NCBI GenBank assembly: GCA_963590415.1
Contig: CAVAPB010000027.1
Location: forward strand, 1 to 22,938
Length of the DNA: 22,938 nt
Origin: Fimenecus sp963590415
GTDB taxonomy: Bacteria; Bacillota; Clostridia; Oscillospirales; Acutalibacteraceae
Reading direction: 5' to 3'
How positions within the stretch are numbered: position 1 is the first letter of the stretch; every line of letters begins with the position of its first letter. Below the pieces are notes generated by a model. That model ran no database searches and was not told the origin of the DNA. It was given only the letters and a program-made list of their open reading frames with translations. This document shows positions 1 to 6,246 of this stretch, piece by piece. The translations under genes were made by a program, and so were the position numbers.

Positions 1-57
1 GTTAAATCGGTGATTTTTAATAAAATATTTGTTGCCTGAAAGGCTATGGTGATTATT

Positions 58-1317
58 ATGGGTATGACAATGACTCAGAAAATCCTTGCTTCTCACGCAG
101 GTCTTGAAAGCGTTGAAGCGGGACAGCTTATAAATGCAAAGCTCGACATCGTGCTCGGCAACGACATCACAACGCCCGTTGCCGTAAACGAGTTTGAAAA
201 GGCGGGCTTTGACAAGGTGTTTGACAAGGACCATATCGCAATAGTCCTCGACCACTTTGTACCCAACAAGGACATCAAGGCGGCAGAGCAGTCAAAGCAG
301 TGCCGTGAATTTGCCTGCGAGCACTGCGTAAGCCATTTTTACGATGTCGGTAAAATGGGAATTGAGCATGCTCTTCTTCCCGAGCAGGGCGTTGTTACCG
401 CAGGCGACTGCATTATCGGCGCAGACAGCCACACCTGTACTTACGGAGCTTTGGGCGCTTTCTCAACAGGCGTCGGCTCGACGGATATGGCGGCAGGTAT
501 GGCAACGGGTATGGCTTGGTTCAAGGTCCCGTCGGCTATTAAGTTTGAGCTTACGGGCAAGCTTCCCGAAAATTGCAGCGGCAAGGATGTAATCCTTACA
601 ATAATCGGTATGATAGGCGTTGACGGCGCGCTTTATAAGAGTATGGAGTTCACGGGCGAGGGCGTAAAGACTCTTTCCATGGACGACCGCCTTTGCATTT
701 GCAATATGGCTATCGAAGCAGGCGCCAAAAACGGTATTTTCCCCGTTGACGAGTGCACGCTGAAATATCTTGACGGCAGAAGCGAGCGCAAGCCGGTTGT
801 ATTTGAGGCGGACGAGGACGCAGTTTATGAAAAGACGATAGAAATAGACCTTTCGTTAATCGTTCCCACGGTAAGCTGTCCGCATCTTCCCGAAAACACT
901 CATCCTGCGGCGGAGCTCCACGATGTTAAAATCGATCAGGTTGTTATCGGTAGCTGTACAAACGGCAGAATGGAGGATATGGAAGCGGCATACGAAGTCC
1001 TCAAGGGCAAAAAGGTTGCCGACGGCGTTCGCTGCATAATTATCCCCGCAACAATGAAGATAATGAGAGAATGTGTCGAAAAAGGCTATGTTACGGCGTT
1101 TATCGATGCGGGCGCAGTGGTTTCAACTCCGACCTGCGGTCCGTGCCTCGGCGGATATATGGGTATCCTCGCAGAGGGCGAGCGTTGTATCTCGACCACC
1201 AACCGTAACTTTGTCGGCAGAATGGGTCATGTTAAGAGCGAGGTTTATCTCGCAAGCCCGTACACTGCGGCGGCAAGCGCTCTCACAGGCTATATTACCG
1301 AATTGCAGAAGAAATAA
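58..1317 (+). CDS. leuC: 3-isopropylmalate dehydratase, large subunit (LeuC)
   Basis: LeuC with LeuD isomerises 2-isopropylmalate to 3-isopropylmalate in cytoplasmic leucine biosynthesis, using a 4Fe-4S cluster. The three expected cluster cysteines are visible: Cys300 in IGSCTNGR, and Cys360 and Cys363 in TPTCGPC. The product of 419 residues fits the short, archaeal/HacA-like LeuC subfamily rather than the roughly 470-residue enterobacterial form. An in-frame ATG lies upstream at 46, but the ATG at 58 gives the family-typical N-terminus MGMTMTQKILA. It is also preceded by GGTGAT (48-53), which matches the 3' part of the Shine-Dalgarno complement at a suitable distance. leuD follows 12 bp after the stop, so the two are surely cotranscribed. 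No convincing promoter lies in the 57 bases before it, and the operon probably begins upstream of the window. The functional call is very secure; the start is less so. Confidence 0.97.
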   Translation: MGMTMTQKILASHAGLESVEAGQLINAKLDIVLGNDITTPVAVNEFEKAGFDKVFDKDHIAIVLDHFVPNKDIKAAEQSKQCREFACEHCVSHFYDVGKMGIEHALLPEQGVVTAGDCIIGADSHTCTYGALGAFSTGVGSTDMAAGMATGMAWFKVPSAIKFELTGKLPENCSGKDVILTIIGMIGVDGALYKSMEFTGEGVKTLSMDDRLCICNMAIEAGAKNGIFPVDECTLKYLDGRSERKPVVFEADEDAVYEKTIEIDLSLIVPTVSCPHLPENTHPAAELHDVKIDQVVIGSCTNGRMEDMEAAYEVLKGKKVADGVRCIIIPATMKIMRECVEKGYVTAFIDAGAVVSTPTCGPCLGGYMGILAEGERCISTTNRNFVGRMGHVKSEVYLASPYTAAASALTGYITELQKK

Positions 1318-1329
1318 GAGGTGTAGAAT

Positions 1330-1815
1330 ATGAATACCAAAGGTAAAGTTTTCAAATATCCCGACAATGTCGATACCGACGTTATTATTCCGGCTCGTTA
1401 TCTCAACACCTCGGACGCAAAAGAGCTTGCTTTGCACTGTATGGAAGATATTGATACGGAATTTGTAAAAAAGGTAAGCAAGGGCGACATTATGGTCGCA
1501 GGCTGGAACTTCGGCTGCGGTTCGTCCCGTGAGCACGCTCCGCTTGTTATCAAGACCTGCGGCACGGGCTGTGTTATCGCAAAGAGCTTTGCGAGAATTT
1601 TCTACCGCAACGCCATAAATATCGGCTTGCCGATTTTGGAATGTCCCGAAGCTGCGGAGGAAATCAATGCAGGCGACGAGGTTGAAGTAAACTTCGACAC
1701 GGGCGTTATAACCGATAAAACGACCGGCAAGACCTATAAGGCTCAGCCCTTCCCCGAGTTTATTCAGAATATAATCGCAAAGGGCGGACTTTTGGCTTCG
1801 CTCAAGGGAGAATAA
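1330..1815 (+). CDS. leuD: 3-isopropylmalate dehydratase, small subunit (LeuD)
   Basis: This is the small swivelling subunit of isopropylmalate isomerase, which pairs with the adjacent LeuC to complete the active site. The 161-residue length fits the short LeuD form that partners HacA-like LeuC. The signature NFGCGSSREHAP is at residues 60-71, and the N-terminal VFKYPDNVDTDVIIPARYL is typical of the family. The ribosome binding site AGAGGTG sits just before the ATG, directly after the leuC stop. leuB begins 3 bp after the leuD stop, so translation of the three genes is likely coupled. There are no anomalies. Homoaconitase or 2,3-dimethylmalate dehydratase subunits share this fold, but the leuB neighbour supports leucine synthesis. 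Confidence 0.97.
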   Translation: MNTKGKVFKYPDNVDTDVIIPARYLNTSDAKELALHCMEDIDTEFVKKVSKGDIMVAGWNFGCGSSREHAPLVIKTCGTGCVIAKSFARIFYRNAINIGLPILECPEAAEEINAGDEVEVNFDTGVITDKTTGKTYKAQPFPEFIQNIIAKGGLLASLKGE

Positions 1816-1818
1816 CAG

Positions 1819-2889
1819 ATGAACAAGAACATAACAGTATTGCCGGGCGACGGAATAGGTCCCGAAATCGTTGCTCAGGCTATCAAGGTAATGGATAAAA
1901 TTGCCGAAAAGCACGGTCACACCTTTAACTATACCTATGTCGATATAGGCGGCTGCTCGATTGACAAATACGGCGTGCCGATAACCGACGAGGGTATAGA
2001 AAAGTGCAAAAGCTCCGACAGCGTATTGCTCGGTGCGGTAGGCGGTCCTAAGTGGGACGGCGTTGACCCCTCCATAAGACCCGAAAAGGCTTTGTTAAAG
2101 GTTCGTAAGGAATTGGGACTTTTCGCAAATCTCCGTCCGACAAAGCTTTTCCCTCAGCTTTCAAACGCTTCTCCGCTCAAACGGGAAATCGTTGAAAACG
2201 GCATTGACCTTCTCATAGTCCGTGAGCTTACGGGCGGCGTCTACTTCGGCGAGAAAAAGACCGAGGAGGTAGACGGCGAGCTTGTTGCAACCGACATTAT
2301 GCCATATTCCGAGCACGAGATTGAGAGAATAGGCAGAGTTGCATATGAGACGGCAATGAAGAGGGGAAAGAAGCTCCATTCCGTTGACAAGGCAAATGTG
2401 CTTGACACTTCAAGACTTTGGAGAAAGACAATGCACCGCCTCTCGCAGGAGTACCCGGAGGTTGAATACAACGATATTCTTGTCGATAACACGGCAATGC
2501 AGCTTATCAGGAACCCGATGCAGTTCGATGTTATCGTAACCGAGAATATGTTCGGCGACATTCTTTCGGACGAGGCTTCAATGCTTACGGGCTCAATAGG
2601 AATGATGCCCTCGGCTTCTCTTTCCGACACGACGCTCGGTATGTATGAGCCGATACACGGCTCGGCTCCCGACATTGCGGGCAAGGACCTTGCAAATCCG
2701 CTCGGCACAATCCTTTCGGCGGCGATGATGCTCCGTTATTCGTTTGATATGGCGAAAGAAGCGGACGAGATTGAAAATGCAGTCAACAAGGCTCTTGACG
2801 ACGGCTATCGCACGGGCGACATCTACGAGGACGGCTTTGAAAAGGTGTCTTGCTCGAAGATGGGCGACATTGTTGCGGCAAATATATAA
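1819..2889 (+). CDS. leuB: 3-isopropylmalate dehydrogenase (LeuB)
   Basis: LeuB is the NAD-dependent oxidative decarboxylase that converts 3-isopropylmalate to 2-oxoisocaproate (via 2-isopropyl-3-oxosuccinate), the third dedicated step of leucine synthesis. At 356 residues it has full family length. Visible hallmarks are the N-terminal LPGDGIGPEIV, the metal/substrate loop NMFGDILSDEASMLTGSIGMMPSASL, and YEPIHGSAPDIAGK (Gly281 to Asp285 within it), which precedes the NAD-binding region. The ribosome binding site AGGGAG overlaps the end of leuD, and the ATG lies 3 bp beyond the leuD stop. A strong hairpin terminator follows within 20 bp, so leuB is the last gene of the operon. leuA is not in the window and would be expected upstream. 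Isocitrate and tartrate dehydrogenases are relatives, but context and motifs favour LeuB. Confidence 0.97.
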   Translation: MNKNITVLPGDGIGPEIVAQAIKVMDKIAEKHGHTFNYTYVDIGGCSIDKYGVPITDEGIEKCKSSDSVLLGAVGGPKWDGVDPSIRPEKALLKVRKELGLFANLRPTKLFPQLSNASPLKREIVENGIDLLIVRELTGGVYFGEKKTEEVDGELVATDIMPYSEHEIERIGRVAYETAMKRGKKLHSVDKANVLDTSRLWRKTMHRLSQEYPEVEYNDILVDNTAMQLIRNPMQFDVIVTENMFGDILSDEASMLTGSIGMMPSASLSDTTLGMYEPIHGSAPDIAGKDLANPLGTILSAAMMLRYSFDMAKEADEIENAVNKALDDGYRTGDIYEDGFEKVSCSKMGDIVAANI

Positions 2890-2905
2890 TAAACATTGAA
2901 TGTGC

Positions 2906-2950
2906 GGCGTGCTTTGAGGTGTATTTGCACTTTGAGGCACGCCTTTTTTA
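2906..2950 (+). terminator. Rho-independent terminator of the leuCDB operon
   Basis: A GGCGTGC arm (2906-2912) pairs with GCACGCC (2937-2943), followed directly by a T-rich run starting at 2944. Inside the loop the sequence CTTTGAGG occurs twice around a small GTG/CAC stem. Its position just after the leuB stop and before a new promoter supports a true transcription end. Confidence 0.85.
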
Positions 2951-2951
2951 T

Positions 2952-2980
2952 TTGACACGGGGAATGAGTTATAGTATAAT
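2952..2980 (+). promoter_or_regulatory. Sigma-A promoter of the AGCS symporter gene
   Basis: A consensus TTGACA (2952-2957) is separated by exactly 17 bp from a consensus TATAAT (2975-2980). It starts right after the leuB terminator and lies 27 bp before the symporter start codon, giving a short leader with GGAGG at 2996-3000. The consensus match suggests strong, largely constitutive transcription. Confidence 0.9.
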
Positions 2981-3007
2981 TTCACTATTGTGCTCGGAGG
3001 TGAATAA

Positions 3008-4408
3008 ATGAGCTCTTTTTCGGATTTTTTATTGCCGATAGTTCAAAAGGTCAATTTGTACCTTTCGGACTATATCCTTATCGTTTTATTGGTGGGAACA
3101 GGTGTTTTTTATACCTTTAAGACAAGGTTTGTGCAGATAAGGTGCTTCGGAGAGGGTATGAGAAACCTTTTTTCAAAGCAGAAGAAAAGCAAAAACGGAA
3201 TGAGTCCGTTTCAGGCGCTTGCAACCGCTATTGCGGCACAGGTCGGCACGGGAAATATCGTCGGTGCATGCGGTGCTATCCTTGTGGGCGGTCCCGGCGC
3301 AATTTTTTGGATGTGGATAATCGCCTTTTTCGGAATGGCAACCATTTATGCCGAAGCTGTTCTTGCACAGGAAACCAGAACGCATGATGAAAACGGCGAG
3401 CTTGTCGGAGGTCCCGTTTATTACATAACGACAGCGTTTAAGGGGAAATTCGGAAAGGTTCTCGCAGGCTTTTTTGCGATTGCTATCATTCTCGCACTCG
3501 GCTTTATGGGCGCTATGGTTCAGTCGAACTCTATCGGCGAGACTTTCAGCACCGCTTTCGGCGTGCCGAAAATTGCCGTCGGTATTGCGGTCGGCATAAT
3601 TTCGGGTATTGTGTTTATCGGCGGCGTAAAGCGTCTTGCGGCGGTTACGGAAAAGATTGTTCCCGTTATGGCTCTTTTGTATGTTGTCGGCGGCTTGGTG
3701 ATACTCGTCGCAAGAATTAAGTATATCCCTGAGACCTTCGGATTGATTTTCAAATATGCCTTTATACCCAATGCCATAATCGGCGGCTCAATAGGCTATG
3801 CGCTCAAAACCGCAATCAGTCAGGGCGTTAAGCGAGGACTTTTCTCGAACGAGGCAGGTATGGGTTCAACGCCCCACGCTCACGCAATAGCAAATGCGGA
3901 CACGCCGCATCAGCAGGGCACAATAGCTATGGTCGGCGTGTTTATCGACACCTTTATCGTACTTACAATGACCGCGCTTGTCGTTATCTCAACGCTTTAT
4001 GCAAACAACGGCATTCTGTCGTCGGGCAGTGCCGAGGGCGTCAATAAGACAAATATGGCACAGCTTGCTTTTTCAAGCGTTATGGGTGAAAAGGCGGGAA
4101 ACTCTTTTATTGCAATTTGCCTTCTGTTCTTTGCGTTTTCAACAATACTCGGCTGGACCTTCTTCGGAAAGGTCAATGTTAAATACCTTTTCGGTCAGAA
4201 AGCGGTTATCCCTTATTTCATAATTTCAATGGCATTTATAGTGCTCGGTTCGTGCCTGTCAAACGACCTTGTTTGGGAGCTTACCGATATGTTCAACAAC
4301 CTTATGGTAATCCCCAATGTCCTTGCACTGTTCGCTTTGAGCAAGCTTGTAACGGGTAAGGATTATAAAAATCCGCTTGCCGACAAGGCAAAGACCAAAA
4401 CAAAATAA
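3008..4408 (+). CDS. Sodium:alanine/glycine symporter, AGCS family
   Basis: This is a membrane amino acid importer of the alanine/glycine:cation symporter (AGCS, AlsT/AgcS) family, driven by sodium or proton gradients. At 466 residues with about 11 hydrophobic segments it has normal family length. Family motifs are GTGNIVG (80-86), GGPGAIFWMW (94-103), the conserved GGPVYY after the third hydrophobic segment (134-139), and RGLFSNEAGMGS starting at residue 276. The ribosome binding site GGAGG lies 7 bases before the ATG, and the gene has its own consensus promoter. It appears monocistronic. Substrate preference among alanine, glycine and related small amino acids cannot be read from the sequence. 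Its codon use matches the flanking biosynthetic genes. Confidence 0.95.
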   Translation: MSSFSDFLLPIVQKVNLYLSDYILIVLLVGTGVFYTFKTRFVQIRCFGEGMRNLFSKQKKSKNGMSPFQALATAIAAQVGTGNIVGACGAILVGGPGAIFWMWIIAFFGMATIYAEAVLAQETRTHDENGELVGGPVYYITTAFKGKFGKVLAGFFAIAIILALGFMGAMVQSNSIGETFSTAFGVPKIAVGIAVGIISGIVFIGGVKRLAAVTEKIVPVMALLYVVGGLVILVARIKYIPETFGLIFKYAFIPNAIIGGSIGYALKTAISQGVKRGLFSNEAGMGSTPHAHAIANADTPHQQGTIAMVGVFIDTFIVLTMTALVVISTLYANNGILSSGSAEGVNKTNMAQLAFSSVMGEKAGNSFIAICLLFFAFSTILGWTFFGKVNVKYLFGQKAVIPYFIISMAFIVLGSCLSNDLVWELTDMFNNLMVIPNVLALFALSKLVTGKDYKNPLADKAKTKTK

Positions 4409-4429
4409 ATCATTACGGCGGCTCTTTTT

Positions 4430-4490
4430 GAGCAAGCCCGTAAAAAATGAGCAATAGAAAAAAAGAACCCTCTTGATGCAGAATATGAGG
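4430..4490 (+). repeat. Imperfect repeat, copy 1 (left of the vanZ-like gene)
   Basis: This stretch aligns with 5166-5232. The core, GAACCCTC followed by TTGATG and AGAATAT, differs from copy 2 at only a few positions, and the similarity extends left through CAAG.CC.TAAAAA. Copy 1 lacks the 8 bases that complete the perfect hairpin in copy 2, retaining only a CCTC/GAGG pairing. It lies between the AGCS symporter stop and the vanZ-like start. Confidence 0.6.
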
Positions 4491-4525
4491 AATTTTGAAA
4501 CTACTTACATTTTACGAGGTGTTTT

Positions 4526-5089
4526 ATGAAGGCACAGTCCAAAGCCAAGATGTTTCATGTTTTGTTTTGGTTTTCCGTGTGCGTCTATCTTCTTTTGTTG
4601 ATACGTGTCACACTGTTTAAATATGCAAGCTTGGGTGAAGTGTTGTTTTCACCCGACCGCTTCTACAGCCGATCCGTCAACTTCATTCCCTTTGCCCATG
4701 ACGGTCAACGCATTGCAAGGTTTAAATTGGAATTGTTTTTAAACTTTTTAGCCTTTTGTCCGCTTGGCTTTTTGCTATCTATGCAAGCATATGGAAAAAA
4801 ACACGGCCGGTTTTTTCTGCTTTTGCCGTTGGCGGTCAGCTTGGGCATTGAAACGCTCCAGTATATATTGCGGTTGGGTGCCGCGGATGTGACGGATATT
4901 CTAATGAATACGGCAGGCGGGGTTTTCGGATTTTTGGTGTACGCCGTTTTGACACGTATTTTCCGCAAGAATCGCGAAAAGTTGGATAAGGTGCTCACGG
5001 TTTGCATTTTTGCTGTTGCTGTGCCTGCACTCATTTTGTATTTGGCTGGTACGAACTGGGCATTTTACAAACAGGCTTTTCTTCATTAA
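4526..5089 (+). CDS. VanZ-like family membrane protein
   Basis: This small polytopic membrane protein (187 residues, about 4-5 hydrophobic segments) belongs to the VanZ-like family. The namesake VanZ gives low-level teicoplanin resistance, but most members have no assigned function and resistance should not be assumed. Family features visible are NFIP (52-55), the conserved N73/P79 segment NFLAFCPLGF, SLGIETLQ with Glu109 and Gln112, and the hallmark DVTDILMNTAGG (121-132). The ribosome binding site GAGGTG precedes the ATG by a few bases. Codon use is unlike its neighbours: 18 of 32 leucines use TTG, where neighbours favour CTT/CTC, and CAA is used for glutamine beside CAG. Flanking repeats and a terminator hairpin isolate it as a single gene. 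Acquisition by transfer is likely but inferred. Confidence 0.88.
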   Translation: MKAQSKAKMFHVLFWFSVCVYLLLLIRVTLFKYASLGEVLFSPDRFYSRSVNFIPFAHDGQRIARFKLELFLNFLAFCPLGFLLSMQAYGKKHGRFFLLLPLAVSLGIETLQYILRLGAADVTDILMNTAGGVFGFLVYAVLTRIFRKNREKLDKVLTVCIFAVAVPALILYLAGTNWAFYKQAFLH

Positions 5090-5165
5090 CGGACAAGCTT
5101 GCACGCCGACCGCTCTGAACATTGCAACATAATAACATAAAGATAAAAAAGCTATCAGTTGCACT

Positions 5166-5232
5166 GAACAAGTCCATAAAAACGGTCAACAGAAAAAAGA
5201 ACCCTCATGATGTAGAATATACATCATGAGGG
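5166..5232 (+). repeat. Imperfect repeat, copy 2 (right of the vanZ-like gene)
   Basis: This is the second copy of the sequence at 4430-4490, in the same orientation about 735 bp downstream. It contains the complete hairpin at its 3' end, so it is probably the more intact version. With copy 1 it brackets the vanZ-like gene. Confidence 0.6.
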
Positions 5233-5239
5233 ATTTTTA
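5202..5239 (+). terminator. 13-bp perfect hairpin, likely terminator of the vanZ-like gene
   Basis: The arm CCCTCATGATGTA (5202-5214) is exactly complementary to TACATCATGAGGG (5220-5232) around the loop GAATA. It is followed by ATTTTTAA and preceded by AAAAAAG, so it could stop transcription in both directions. It may alternatively be a structured end of a mobile repeat, since its left arm is shared with the repeat copies and the short ORF starts 7 bases after it. Confidence 0.65.
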
Positions 5240-5347
5240 ATGCCAAGAAATTATCAACACTTAAGCGATTGCGAAGACAAGGAATATACCGCAATCCCAA
5301 AACTGCTCCGCTTGAAAAACGAAATCGGTTTGTTGCTTAAAATTTAA
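5240..5347 (+). pseudogene. 35-codon ORF, possible transposase N-terminal remnant
   Basis: A short ORF starts at an ATG 7 bases after the hairpin, reads MPRNYQHLSDCEDKEY at its N-terminus, and stops after 35 codons. The NYQHLS start is reminiscent of the first residues of IS30-type transposases, which begin with a Y.HL pattern before a helix-turn-helix. The helix-turn-helix and the DDE catalytic domain are absent. There is no good ribosome binding site because the upstream sequence is the hairpin itself. It may be a truncated relic or simply a chance ORF. It is recorded because it lies inside the repeat-rich patch. Confidence 0.25.
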
Positions 5348-5350
5348 TTT

Positions 5351-5376
5351 CTTACATCAAGTAGGCTCTTTTTGTA
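5351..5376 (-). repeat. Partial inverted copy of the vanZ-flanking repeat
   Basis: Read on the minus strand, this stretch gives ACAAAAAGAGCCTACTTGATG, close to AAAAAAAGAACCCTCTTGATG of repeat copy 1. The CTTGATG core is identical. It is therefore an inverted relative of the direct repeats at 4430-4490 and 5166-5232. It ends in GGCTCTTTTTG, which also occurs at 4420-4430. Confidence 0.4.
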
Positions 5377-5400
5377 CTGTCTGCACAATATGGTTCAGTT

Positions 5401-5412
5401 CTCTTTTTGAGC
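5401..5412. repeat. Exact 12-bp direct repeat, right copy
   Basis: CTCTTTTTGAGC here is identical to 4422-4433 at the other end of the vanZ patch. The unit is itself a small inverted repeat (GCTC/GAGC around T5 in the left copy). The right copy sits immediately before the tetR promoter. Confidence 0.5.
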
Positions 5413-5414
5413 CG

Positions 5415-5442
5415 TTGATTTTTTCTTAAAGTGTGATAAAAT
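5415..5442 (+). promoter_or_regulatory. Probable promoter of the TetR-family gene
   Basis: TTGATT (5415-5420) and TAAAAT (5437-5442) are spaced 16 bp apart. The -10 lies within GTGATAAAAT (5433-5442), a 10-mer that recurs before the next two genes. It is the only reasonable promoter in the space before the tetR start at 5471. Confidence 0.6.
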
Positions 5443-5470
5443 ATACATATTCGCTTGAAAGAGGTGCGCT

Positions 5471-6061
5471 ATGGGAAAGAAAAATTCTTCCGCAACGAAA
5501 AAGAAAATAGTTTCAGCCGCATGGAAGCTTTTCTATGAGCAGGGCTACGACGACACCACCGTTGACGATATTGTTTCGGAATCGGGGACCTCTAAGGGTT
5601 CGTTTTATCACTACTTCAGCGGCAAGGACGCACTTTTGTCATCTCTTTCGTATCTGTTTGACGAAAAGTACGATGAGCTTATGCAGACCATGGATAAAAA
5701 TATGCCCTGCTTTGACAAACTTCTCTACCTCAACACGGAGCTTTTCAGAATGATTGAGGACAGTGTTTCCATAGACCTTTTGGCACAGCTTTTGTCCTCA
5801 CAGCTTATCACAAAGAGCGAAAAGCACCTTCTCGACCGCAACAGAACCTATTATAAATTGCTTCGCTCGATAGTGCTTGAAGCTCAGCAGAGCGGCGAAT
5901 TTTCCGACAGCTACTCGGTAAATGACATTGTAAAAGCCTACGCCTTGTTTGAGCGTGCGCTGATGTACGATTGGTGCCTGAGCAACGGCGAATACTCACT
6001 GAGCACCTACAGCAGAGGCGTTCTTAGAATGCTTTTGAGCGGATATTTGAAGAAAAACTGA
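5471..6061 (+). CDS. TetR/AcrR-family transcriptional regulator
   Basis: This 196-residue DNA-binding repressor-type protein has the classic TetR N-terminus. A helical segment KKKIVSAAWKLFYEQGYDDTTVDDI leads into the helix-turn-helix at about residues 30-49, ending in GSFYHYFSGKDAL. The rest, about residues 60-196, is a variable ligand-binding/dimerisation domain whose ligand cannot be predicted. The ribosome binding site AGAGGTG lies shortly before the ATG, and the gene has its own promoter and a following hairpin terminator. TetR proteins usually control themselves and a neighbour. The candidate target is the symporter that starts 185 bp downstream, but no operator is proven. Codon use matches the host, unlike the vanZ-like gene to its left. 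Confidence 0.93.
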   Translation: MGKKNSSATKKKIVSAAWKLFYEQGYDDTTVDDIVSESGTSKGSFYHYFSGKDALLSSLSYLFDEKYDELMQTMDKNMPCFDKLLYLNTELFRMIEDSVSIDLLAQLLSSQLITKSEKHLLDRNRTYYKLLRSIVLEAQQSGEFSDSYSVNDIVKAYALFERALMYDWCLSNGEYSLSTYSRGVLRMLLSGYLKKN

Positions 6062-6108
6062 AAATTTATTTTAACTACACAGCTTTGTATATACTACAGT
6101 CTAATTGT

Positions 6109-6157
6109 AAAGCCTTGACTTTGTGCGAAAAACACAGGCCAAGGCTTTGCTTGTTTT
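6109..6157 (+). terminator. Rho-independent terminator after tetR
   Basis: AAAGCCTTG (6109-6117) pairs with CAAGGCTTT (6140-6148), with an inner TGTG/CACA pairing, followed by GCTTGTTTTT. It separates tetR from the symporter promoter. The 8-mer ACAGTCTA occurs on both sides of it, at 6096-6103 and 6163-6170. Confidence 0.75.
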
Positions 6158-6201
6158 TGAAAACAGTCTATACTTTGTTCTCTATTCCATTCTAATCTTA
6201 A

Positions 6202-6213
6202 TTGTGATAAAAT
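6202..6213 (+). promoter_or_regulatory. Extended -10 element of the PutP-type symporter promoter
   Basis: TTGTGATAAAAT contains the same GTGATAAAAT 10-mer (6204-6213) found before tetR and the GH27 gene. No good -35 is seen at 16-18 bp upstream (TTCCAT is the nearest), so this promoter may be weak or depend on an activator. The start codon lies at 6247 after a GGAGG site. Confidence 0.45.
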
Positions 6214-6246
6214 ATCCTCATTGATTTTTGAGGAGGATAAATAAAT

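Larger units (their letters stand above)
4422..5412. mobile_element. Possible decayed mobile unit carrying a vanZ-like gene
   Basis: The segment is bounded by an exact 12-bp direct repeat, CTCTTTTTGAGC, at 4422-4433 and 5401-5412. Inside it lie two imperfect copies of a roughly 60-bp repeat (4430-4490 and 5166-5232), a partial inverted copy (about 5351-5376), a 13-bp perfect hairpin and a 35-codon ORF. The cargo gene has codon use unlike its neighbours. This fits an acquired unit whose transposase has decayed, but no complete transposase or recognised terminal inverted repeat of a named IS family is present. The call is therefore an inference. Alternatives are a chance cluster of AT-rich intergenic repeats, or a MITE-like non-autonomous repeat inserted on both sides of a resident gene. 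Confidence 0.35.

Noticed and set aside
46..57. Upstream ATG at 46 as the start of leuC
   Set aside because: The purine-rich stretch before it leaves only two bases of spacing, and the four extra residues MVII are not family-like. ATG at 58 fits both the ribosome binding site and the conserved N-terminus.
1123..1920. 265-codon minus-strand ORF across leuC, leuD and leuB
   Set aside because: It is an antisense shadow of three well-supported genes, and it has no recognisable domain and no ribosome binding site.
4411..4447. Hairpin TTACGG...CCGTAA with inner GCTC/GAGC after the AGCS symporter as its terminator
   Set aside because: The stem is interrupted and is followed by an A run, not a T run, on the plus strand. 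It points the wrong way for the upstream gene and overlaps the repeat structures already described.
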